Shown in pieces: positions 29,894 to 38,800 of a stretch of 64,000 nt of DNA. Under the pieces are notes generated by a model, which was given only the letters and a program-made list of their open reading frames with translations, ran no database searches and was not told the DNA's origin. The position numbers and the translations under genes are program-made. The number at the start of each line of letters is the position of its first letter. Positions within the stretch are counted from its first letter, which is position 1. Source of the DNA: Dechloromonas sp. (GTDB lineage Bacteria > Pseudomonadota > Gammaproteobacteria > Burkholderiales > Rhodocyclaceae); the NCBI GenBank assembly GCA_028689015.1, contig JAQTXC010000003.1:37694-101693 (forward strand). The letters run 5' to 3'.

Positions 29894-30894
29894 TGGCGCA
29901 GCGGACGCCCAGCCAACTGGTCCAGCAACTCGACCAGACGGTCATTGGCCAGGACAGTGCCAAACGCACGCTGGCCGTGGCCTTGCACACCCATCGTCTG
30001 CGCCTGGCCCAGCTCGCGGTCAACCCGCTGTCGATCGACAAAAGCAATGTCCTGCTGATCGGCCCGACCGGCACCGGCAAGACCTTGCTATGCGAAACCC
30101 TGGCCCGCCTCAGCGACCTGCCCTTTGTCACCGCCGACGCCACGGCCCTGGCTCAAAGCCAGTTTGTCGGCAACGAGGTCGAAGCCCTGCTGCAACGTCT
30201 GGTCGACCGCGCTGCGGGCCAGATCGCGCAAGCCGAACAGGGCATCGTCTTCATCGATGAAATCGACAAACTGAAACAAGCCAGCGGCAATCCGCTGTCC
30301 AGCCAGGGCGAACGGGTCCAGCATGCCCTGCTCAAGATCATGGAAAGCGCACTGGTCCGCCTGCCCGACGGACGCAGCATCGACACCAGCCAGATCCTGT
30401 TCATTTGTGGCGGCGCCTTTGTCGGCCTCGATGGCATCATGGAGCGTCGGCACAGCTTCGGTTTCATCGCCACCGACCAGCGCGACGACAGCCGCATTCT
30501 GGCGCGACTCAATGCCCGGGTGAAACCAACCGATTTGCTGGAATTTGGCCTGATTCCCGAGTTTGCCGGCCGCCTGCCGGTCGTTGCCCGACTACACGAC
30601 CTGACGGTCGATCACCTGATGCGGATTCTGGTTGAGCCGCGGCAGGCCTTGTACCGGCAGTTCCAGGCCCTGCTGGCGGCCAGCGGTGTCGAACTACGGA
30701 TTGCTCCGGGTGTTTTTCGGCAAATGGCTGAACTGGCGGTCGAATACAAGGCAGGGGCACGCAGCCTGCGCGGCATTTTCCAGGAAATGATGACCGACGT
30801 GCTGTACACCTTGCCTGACCAAACGGCGGTGCGTCGGGTCAGCATTCGCTCGCTGTTCGAGGCGCCGGTCTTTGAAACGACCATTCCCGCTTAG
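29893..30894 (+). CDS. ClpX-like AAA+ ATPase lacking the N-terminal zinc-binding domain
   Basis: 333 aa from ATG 29893 (TGATG overlap); LIGPTGTGKTLLCETLARL, GIVFIDEIDKLK, ILFICGGAFVGLDGIMERR, FGLIPEFAGRLPVVARL, GARSLRGIFQEMMTDVLYTLP. Confidence 0.88.
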   Translation: MAQRTPSQLVQQLDQTVIGQDSAKRTLAVALHTHRLRLAQLAVNPLSIDKSNVLLIGPTGTGKTLLCETLARLSDLPFVTADATALAQSQFVGNEVEALLQRLVDRAAGQIAQAEQGIVFIDEIDKLKQASGNPLSSQGERVQHALLKIMESALVRLPDGRSIDTSQILFICGGAFVGLDGIMERRHSFGFIATDQRDDSRILARLNARVKPTDLLEFGLIPEFAGRLPVVARLHDLTVDHLMRILVEPRQALYRQFQALLAASGVELRIAPGVFRQMAELAVEYKAGARSLRGIFQEMMTDVLYTLPDQTAVRRVSIRSLFEAPVFETTIPA

Positions 30895-31967
30895 AACAAT
30901 TCGGTATCGCCGTAGCTGGGTGCCGGGAAAACCCCTCGCTCGACCAGCTCGCTGAAATCATAGACCCGGTTACGCCCATCCTGCTTCGCCTGGTACAAGC
31001 TACGATCAGCCCGACTGAGCACTTCAACTGGCAACAAATCGGGATCCACCTCGCAATAACCGATGCTCACGGTCAACCGCTCGATCCGCGGAAAAATGTG
31101 TGCTTCTATGGCCAGCCGAACCCGCTCAAAGACATTGCGGGCCAGCGCCTCACTCTCGGCCGAGACGATAGCGACAAACTCCTCGCCACCATAGCGATAG
31201 ATCAGATCACTGGAGCGGAAGGTGATACCCATCAAGCGCGACACCAGCAGCAGGATTTCGTCGCCGACCATATGACCAAAGGTATCGTTGACCCGTTTGA
31301 AATGATCGACGTCGATCATCGACAACCAATAACGCCCCGACGGCTGGGCACGACGCCCACCTTCCCGCTCGGAAAAACGGTCTGGTCGCGTCATGGCCGA
31401 CCAGATGCGCTCGAAATTGCTTTCCAGCGCCTGACGATTCAACAAGCCGGTCAACCGGTCGCGCTGACTGATATCCAGCAGTGCGTAGTAATTGGAAAAA
31501 ACTTCCAGGACGCCGCGAATCATCGCGTCCTCGCTAGGCGAAGCCTCGCGATCACGTTCAAAGACGAAGAAACCAGCCACTTCGTCGCCGCCAAAGAGCG
31601 GGTAGGCGACCAGCATGCCGCCCTCGACCGAACGTGTGCAAGGCTTACCGAGCAAACGGACATTTTCAGTGAGCTGAATGACCTGACGGGGGACGTCGCC
31701 CAGATTGACCACCTCTTCAACACGCTCCAGCATACGCGCCACGCCATCCGACGCCTGCACTTCAGAGCGGTGATAATGCATGGCCCGAGCCAGTAACTGG
31801 GTATCGTCAACCCGATAGAGCGAGGTGTCGAGCACGCCCAACAAGGGCCCCAGTGTGCGCAGCAGGCTCTGCTCTAGCAACTCAGTATCGCGAATCGACG
31901 TCATGGCACCCAGCTTGCCAAGCAAACCGGGGGCCCTGACCTGGGACGATGGCGTCAACATCCGCAT
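30891..31967 (-). CDS. GGDEF domain diguanylate cyclase with N-terminal GAF-like region
   Basis: 358 aa; DRLTGLLNRQALESNFERI...MIDVDHFKRVNDTFGHMVGDEILLLVSRLM...IYRYGGEEFVAIV (intact GGEEF). Confidence 0.9.
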   Translation of the reverse strand: MRMLTPSSQVRAPGLLGKLGAMTSIRDTELLEQSLLRTLGPLLGVLDTSLYRVDDTQLLARAMHYHRSEVQASDGVARMLERVEEVVNLGDVPRQVIQLTENVRLLGKPCTRSVEGGMLVAYPLFGGDEVAGFFVFERDREASPSEDAMIRGVLEVFSNYYALLDISQRDRLTGLLNRQALESNFERIWSAMTRPDRFSEREGGRRAQPSGRYWLSMIDVDHFKRVNDTFGHMVGDEILLLVSRLMGITFRSSDLIYRYGGEEFVAIVSAESEALARNVFERVRLAIEAHIFPRIERLTVSIGYCEVDPDLLPVEVLSRADRSLYQAKQDGRNRVYDFSELVERGVFPAPSYGDTELF

Positions 31968-32036
31968 ATCAATGTCCGTTCAGTGCCACAAAAAATAAGC
32001 TGGTCATAATACCGCTTCCGGGAGGACACATCGCGG

Positions 32037-33383
32037 TCAACGCCCGGCCGGGGACGATTTTTTCCTGCCGCCGGGGCGCGCGCCGCTGCCGCGCCGCCGG
32101 TCCGGGGCCGGCCCGCTATCGAAGCCCACCCAGTTGCCCGGAGTGCCCTTGCCGCCGACCTTCGCTGCTTTCGGTTTTTTCGGTTTCTTGATCGCCCCGA
32201 CGGCTAGTTGGGTTTGCGGCACCCGATGCGCCGGTTCGAAACCCGGTTCTTCCTCACGCGCGATCAACTGACCAATCAGGTTTTCGATGGCGACCAACTG
32301 GGTCACCTCGTCGGCACAAACCAGTGAAATTGCCTCGCCTTCGGCGCCAGCTCGTCCGGTGCGGCCAATGCGATGGATGTAATCCTCCGCCACAATCGGC
32401 AAATCGAAATTGACCACCTGCGGCAAGGCTTCGATGTCCAAGCCGCGGGCGGCCACATCCGTGGCCACCAACACCTGCACCTCACCCGCCTTGAAGCAAT
32501 CGAGCGCCCGTTGCCGGCTGGCTTGTGCCTTGTCGCCATGAATGGCATCAGCGGCAATCCGCTTGTCTTGCAACAAGGCCACCAGTTGCTCGGCCCCTTT
32601 GCGAGTCTTGACGAACACCAGCACCTGGCCCCAGCGTCGATTTTTCAACAAATGACAGAACAGGGCCGCCTTCTTTTTCTTGTCCACCGGCACCAGCCAC
32701 TGTCGGATCTTGCCGACCGTGCTGTTAGGCCGCGACACCTCGACGCTGAGCGGCTGCACCAGCAAGGCCGCCGCCATCGTTCGGATGGCCTCGGAGAATG
32801 TCGCCGAGAAAAGCAGCGTCTGCAACCGCTTGGGCAGTGCGGCGAATACCGCGTCCAACTCACGCGAAAACCCAAGATCGAGCATGCGATCCGCTTCATC
32901 GAGGACTAAAGTCTGGACCTGACCCAACTTGACGGCGTTCTGGCGATGTAGATCGAGAAGCCGCCCAGGCGTCGCCACCAGCACGTCGACCCCTTTGCGC
33001 AAGGCCATCATCTGCGGATTGATGCTAACCCCGCCGTAAGCTGCATAGGTGCGCAGGACCAGATACCGGCCATACGCCTGAAAACTGGCATGAACCTGTT
33101 CGGCCAGCTCGCGGGTCGGCACCAGAACCAGCACCTTGACGCTATTGGGCTGGACCTGAATCGGGTCGCCGCTCAGGCGGTGCAACAATGGCAGGGCAAA
33201 GCCACCGGTTTTGCCCGTGCCCGTCTGCGCCGCTGCCATCAGGTCACGCCCAGCCAGCACCGCAGGAATGGCCTCAATCTGGACCGGTGTCGGCACGCTG
33301 TAGGCCAATTCGGCCAGGGCCTCGCACAGCGGCTCGTTAAGCCCGAGGTCAGCGAAATGAACGGCTTGCCGGGGGTCGCTCAT
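32037..33383 (-). CDS. rhlE: DEAD-box RNA helicase (RhlE-like)
   Basis: AAQTGTGKTGGFALPLL, LVLDEADRMLDLGF, SATFSE, HRIGRTGRAG; basic C-terminal tail. Confidence 0.9.
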   Translation of the reverse strand: MSDPRQAVHFADLGLNEPLCEALAELAYSVPTPVQIEAIPAVLAGRDLMAAAQTGTGKTGGFALPLLHRLSGDPIQVQPNSVKVLVLVPTRELAEQVHASFQAYGRYLVLRTYAAYGGVSINPQMMALRKGVDVLVATPGRLLDLHRQNAVKLGQVQTLVLDEADRMLDLGFSRELDAVFAALPKRLQTLLFSATFSEAIRTMAAALLVQPLSVEVSRPNSTVGKIRQWLVPVDKKKKAALFCHLLKNRRWGQVLVFVKTRKGAEQLVALLQDKRIAADAIHGDKAQASRQRALDCFKAGEVQVLVATDVAARGLDIEALPQVVNFDLPIVAEDYIHRIGRTGRAGAEGEAISLVCADEVTQLVAIENLIGQLIAREEEPGFEPAHRVPQTQLAVGAIKKPKKPKAAKVGGKGTPGNWVGFDSGPAPDRRRGSGARPGGRKKSSPAGR

Positions 33384-35431
33384 TCGTCGTCTTCGTGCAA
33401 CTGGAAGCGGCTGGCCAGTTGTTGCTGGACCTGCGGCGGCACTGCCGCATATTGGGCAAACTCGATCCGGTAACTGCCCTGGCCACCAGTCAGCGACTTG
33501 AGGCGCGATTGGTAATCGTTGAGTTCTGCCAGCGGCACCTCGCCACTGATCAAGGCCATCCCAAAGCCACGGCCATCGGTCCCGGTAATGTGGCCACGTC
33601 GCCCGGCCAGATCACCGCTCAAATCGCCAATCGCCGCTTCTGGCACAAGGATTTCGATGCGCACGATCGGCTCAAGCACAATCGGCCTGGCCGTGCGAAT
33701 GGCCTCGACCACCGCCTTGCGCGCAGCCACGGTAAACGCCACTTCCTTGCCGTCGACCGCATGCGTCTTGCCGTCGAAAACCGTCACTTTCAGGTCGTCG
33801 ACCGCGTAACCGGCGATCACACCGGCATCCAAGGCCTGACGGACACCTTTCTCGACCGCCGCCATGAACACGCCGGGAATGACCCCGCCCTTGACCGCAT
33901 CAACAAATTCAAAGCCTTCACCGCGCCCTTTCGGTTCGATCCGCAAGTGCACCTCACCAAACTGCCCAGCCCCCCCCGACTGCTTCTTGTGGCGATACAT
34001 CGCCTCTGCCGGGCCGGTGATTGTTTCGCGATAGGGAATGCGCGGCGGCTGGGTATCGACCTCCAGTTTGTACTGGCTTGCCATCCGGGCCAGCTTGGCC
34101 TTCAGATGCATTTCGCCCAGGCCGCGAATCACCGTTTCGTTGCTACTCGGGTGACGCTCGACCACGAAGGTCGGGTCCTCCATGGCCAGCTTGGCCAGCA
34201 CGTCAAACAGACGCTGCTCATCACCCTTTTTCTTCGTCTCAACCGCCAGACCGGCCATCGGCACAGGAAATGCCAGCGGCGTCAGATGAATATGGTCCTC
34301 ATCATGCGAATCGTGCAGCACGCTGTCAAAGACGATCTCGTCCACCTTGGCAATGGCGCCCAAATCACCCGGTAGCAGTTGCTCGACCTCAAGGGTGTCC
34401 TTGCCTTGCAACTGGTAGAGATGCGCCACCTTGAACGGCCGCTTGCCATCACCAACGAAGAGTTGCATGTCTTTCTTGAGCGTTCCCTGATGTACGCGGA
34501 AGACGCTGATCTTGCCTAGATAGGGGTCGGCCACCACCTTGAACACATGAGCCAGGACATGCTGATCAGGATCCGGTACGGCCTGAAAAACGACCGCCTC
34601 ATCGCCCGGCGCCCCTTTGTAGAAAGGTGGCGGGTTGCCCTCGGCCGGATTGGGAGCCAGGGAGGCCAGCACCTGTAGCAATTGCTGAATGCCGGCTCCG
34701 GTTTTGGCCGAGGTAAACAGGATGGGGATCAGATGTCCGGCCCGTAAAGCTTTTTCGAATGGCGCATGCAGATCGGCCACAGCGGGGTCAGCGCCATCCT
34801 CAAGGTATTGCGCCAGCAGATTTTCGTCTTCCTCGATGATCTGATCGATCAACGCCCGGTGGGCCGCCGCCACCGAGGCAAAATCCGCATCGCCGGCGGC
34901 TTGCGCCAGCACCTCGACGACCTCGGCGCCCCCGTGCGTCGGCAGATCAAGCAACAAGCATTGCGGTCCAAAGCGGGCCCGAATATCGGCCACCAGGGCC
35001 GGCAGGTCGACATGATCCGCATCGATCCGATTAATGACGATCATCCGGCACAACTGCCGCTCACCCGCCTGCCGCATCAAGCGCTCGGTCATCAACTCGA
35101 CCCCGGCCTGGGCATCAATGACCACCAGCGCCGTATCCACAGCCGCCAGCGCCGCCAGCGCCTGGCCGGCAAAATCCGGCGTTCCCGGGGTGTCGACCGC
35201 GTGAATGCGGACGCCATCATGCTCGAAACTGACCAGCGCCGACTGCAGCGAATGGCCCGCCTCCTTTTCCTGCGGGTCGAAATCGCACACGGTATTGCCA
35301 CGGTCGACACTGCCCTGCTGCGGAATTTTCCCCACCGCCTGCAACAAAGCCTCGATCAGTGTGGTTTTTCCGGCCCCGGCATGACCGACCAGAGCCACGG
35401 CACGACGATTTTCCACCGAATGACTGGACAT
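33380..35431 (-). CDS. Elongation factor G-like translational GTPase paralogue
   Basis: 683 aa; ALVGHAGAGKTTLIEALL, DTPGTPDFAGQAL, VINRIDADH; EF-G domain IV/V-like C-terminus. Confidence 0.88.
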   Translation of the reverse strand: MSSHSVENRRAVALVGHAGAGKTTLIEALLQAVGKIPQQGSVDRGNTVCDFDPQEKEAGHSLQSALVSFEHDGVRIHAVDTPGTPDFAGQALAALAAVDTALVVIDAQAGVELMTERLMRQAGERQLCRMIVINRIDADHVDLPALVADIRARFGPQCLLLDLPTHGGAEVVEVLAQAAGDADFASVAAAHRALIDQIIEEDENLLAQYLEDGADPAVADLHAPFEKALRAGHLIPILFTSAKTGAGIQQLLQVLASLAPNPAEGNPPPFYKGAPGDEAVVFQAVPDPDQHVLAHVFKVVADPYLGKISVFRVHQGTLKKDMQLFVGDGKRPFKVAHLYQLQGKDTLEVEQLLPGDLGAIAKVDEIVFDSVLHDSHDEDHIHLTPLAFPVPMAGLAVETKKKGDEQRLFDVLAKLAMEDPTFVVERHPSSNETVIRGLGEMHLKAKLARMASQYKLEVDTQPPRIPYRETITGPAEAMYRHKKQSGGAGQFGEVHLRIEPKGRGEGFEFVDAVKGGVIPGVFMAAVEKGVRQALDAGVIAGYAVDDLKVTVFDGKTHAVDGKEVAFTVAARKAVVEAIRTARPIVLEPIVRIEILVPEAAIGDLSGDLAGRRGHITGTDGRGFGMALISGEVPLAELNDYQSRLKSLTGGQGSYRIEFAQYAAVPPQVQQQLASRFQLHEDDE

Positions 35432-35461
35432 ACGTTTCTCCCCGACTATTTTGTTAAACGA

Positions 35462-35785
35462 CTAGCGCAACTCGGCTGCTCGTTTGGCCTCTTCGAGCAA
35501 TTGCTGCGCGAAATACGGGCCATAGTGATAAATCAAGGCACTGGCCAGGCCAATCAAAACGCTGGCCAGCAATAGTTGCCAGAGCGAGCGCCGAAAAATT
35601 CCCCCTTGTTGCCAGGCAAACCAACACGGCCCGACGACCGGCAACAGCACCGTTGGCAACCAGATCCGCCAGCCAAAACTCAACGCCGCCGGCAGGGTGC
35701 CGATATAGCCAATCAGCAGCAACAAGCCGCCCCCGGCCAGCATCAAGGTGGTGCTGACCGCAAATGCAAAAAACCATCCATCCAT
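35462..35785 (-). CDS. Small predicted multi-pass membrane protein, function unknown
   Basis: MDGWFFAFAVSTTLMLAGGGLLLLIGYIGTLPAALSFGWRIWLPTVLLPVVGP...; several hydrophobic segments; start reset from 35833. Confidence 0.6.
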   Translation of the reverse strand: MDGWFFAFAVSTTLMLAGGGLLLLIGYIGTLPAALSFGWRIWLPTVLLPVVGPCWFAWQQGGIFRRSLWQLLLASVLIGLASALIYHYGPYFAQQLLEEAKRAAELR

Positions 35786-35868
35786 TATTTCTTCACCTTC
35801 TTGGGATAAAACACGACGGCCTGCCTGTCGCACACCGGCAGACCTTCGTATTCTCGCGCATCAGCCGT

Positions 35869-38800
35869 CTAGTCGCGAACAATTTCCCGCCAACTGACCC
35901 GCCGCGAACCGAAAGGTGGCGTCGTTTGCTGGCCGCTACTGGTCGTCGTCAAACTACCATCTGAGCCCGTAACCAGAATCTTGATGGTGCCGCTCGGCAG
36001 TTTGATCCGCCGGATACCGACCACCAGACTATTGCCCAGGGCGACGATGCTGCCTTGTTTGATTTTTGGATAATCATCGGCAACGGTACACGTGGACACG
36101 GGCAACTGGTAAAGCTTGCTACGCCCACTGGCCAAGCAGATACCACTTTCCGGGATGTTGGAAGCAAACGTCAGGATATTGCCTTCCAGAGCCGGATCGA
36201 CCAGGGAAATCCGTTCCGCCCCCCCGGCCGTCGGAATATCTGGCAAATCGAGATACCAGCCCCGTGTGCTGCCAGAATCGGACGTCCCGGCAACCGTGCC
36301 AGACGAACTCGCCAGTTGCTGCAGGCTGGTCTTGGGGCTACTCACCCCACCAAGATTCTCGTAATCATCGACCAGCCCGTAAAAAGTTTGCTGTGTCTTG
36401 TCGGTCATGTCAGACGCTTCAAGAAACTTGCCGCTGCCGATATAAATAGACGTCTTGCCATTACATACGGTCAATTCCGGCTCGGTTGTAAATGCCTGCC
36501 CACTCGCAGTCATGATTTTCAGGACCGTACCGGTATTAGGGTCAATCCGCCAGAGATTTCCCTCCAGGTCACCGCCATAAACCCGGGTCACCGTATGATC
36601 CTCACCGCCTTTGATCACTTGCGGCGAGAATCTGGAAAATCCGGTCGCGGTCGTGCTGATGCTGACATTACGAATCAAGGTGCCGGTGTACGCATCCAGC
36701 ATGAGCAGGTTGCTGCCGCCATTGGCCGGGTTGATCCCGGAGGAGAGGATGACCGACCAACTCAGACCGCCCACCGCATTTTTGACCTTGCCGATCCAGG
36801 GTCGCCCCAAGGCATAACCAACGTAGCCCCCAAGGCTGCTATCGGCGCTGGTCAATTCCCAGAGCAATGTCGGCGAGGCGGGCGTGGTGATATCCAGAGC
36901 GAAATAGCCGGACAACGGGCTGGCATTTTCCGGATCATTGCCTGGCGCGACGCCAGCACCCAGCGCGCCAACCAGGATCGTTTTCCAGACAGCCGCCGTC
37001 GTGTCACAGGCACTGATACAGACGTCCTCGACGGTCACGGCGCCATCGACAAAGAAGCGGTGATTCTTGACATAGGTCGTATCCGCCAGCCGCCACATTT
37101 CGCTCAAAACGGGGGTCGGCACATAGGCCCACAATTCAGCGCCGGTCGTCGCATTGAAAGCATGCAACATACCGTCATTTCCACCCGCATAAACCACCGG
37201 CGTACGGGCACAAGCCGTACCCGTCAACAAACTGGCCGAAAAGGTGTTGTAGCCAAGATCTGTGAATTTTCCACTCGCCTTGCAAACATATTTTGGTGCA
37301 GAGCCGACGAAATCGCCCAGAACCGACTCTCGCTCGCGAAACAGGCGATATTCGTTGCTGTCCCGCGTATCGAACCCAGTCTGCCCACGCAGAAAATTAA
37401 TGATTTTTTCAGCATTGGCCTGTGACTTGTAGTCATCCGACCACGTGGTGTACTGATTGAGTTTCGTAGCGTCGAACTTGCTCGTATGAGCAGATAGATT
37501 GCTCGAGGTGAAATTGGTCAGCGTGCCGCCGCTGTTGAAATAAATTTTCCGGCTATCGCTGGTCGCCCCCACCATGCTGGTCATGCTGCCCGTGCAGGCG
37601 GTGAGATTACGTGCCGGGTCGGCCGGAATGCTTTCAGCACACCAATAAGCCTGGGTACTGACATTACCGGTCAGCACGTCAATCGTCCGCGCCTCGAGAT
37701 TGCCAGTCCACTTACCGGTGGTGTAGGTCGCCACGTACATATAATTATCGCCATTGACCGGCTCGGCAGTACTGGTCGCGGCAGCTGAACCCGCACCATA
37801 TTGGGCGGAAATACTGGCCAATGCATCTTTCAAACTGGAGACCAGAACCGCTGGATCCTGGGCAGAAAAATACTGCCCACGACCGTTGACCGCAGCATGC
37901 CAAAGGTCGTCAATCGCTGCGGGCGAATCATTGCTTGGCGCCGGCCAGTTGGCCGAACCATTCTTGATATCGAAGTAATCACCACTGGTTGCCGTCTTGT
38001 AATCGCGCCGATAACGCAAATTGCCATCGATACCCAAACCAAGGGTGAAGGTGCTCATGTGCTGACTACTGTTTTTATCCTCGGCCGAAACCGGCACATT
38101 GTTGTCGCAGACATCGGCCCCGGTCAGCGGCGAAGTACAGTTACTCAAAGTACCGTCACGCAAATCGGTGTTGTAGTAATACATGGCCACATCCGATAGC
38201 GATGGCACGGTACCGGCTGAGGACCCTTGGTAATAGGGACGCGGCGTGCTGCCGCCATCCTGATCACCAAGGATATTGCCATCCACGTCGGTGACCCCAC
38301 TTCCGCTCGAGTTGCCGTTCCAGTAACCATCGGTCGTCAGCAAAGCGAAATTTTGTTGGCAGGAATACTGAACGGGATCGTCCACGCTTTCCCTGCCGGC
38401 AAAAACACGCCCGGCAAATGACAAAGCACCGCGCAAAGGTGTTCCGCCACTCGGACTAGCCGCCATCAGTTTGCTATACCAGGTTGTCCGCTGCCCCGAA
38501 TCGAAAGGCCGAACCGAAACGTAGGTCCCACTCGTGGATAACTTGTTGATCTGGGTATAACCGACCCGGAAACTACTATCAATATCCTTGAAGGCCTGAG
38601 AAGCGGACGACTTCATCATCAGAATTCGCGTCCGATAATAAGCATACCAATTCGCGAAATTGGTCATTTCCTCTGCGTAAGAACAACCATCGCTATAGGT
38701 CGTGCAATCCGTTCTCGCCGTGGGCTTGCCCCCAGCGACCTGATATTTGGCGGTGCTGGAAACAATATTCACCCGACTGAACAGCGACTGCCCTTCCATC

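Noticed and set aside
33395-34375. 326-aa plus-strand ORF
   Set aside because: Antisense to the EF-G-like gene; shadow ORF.
36055-37425. 456-aa plus-strand ORF
   Set aside because: Antisense to pilY1; composition typical of shadow translation.
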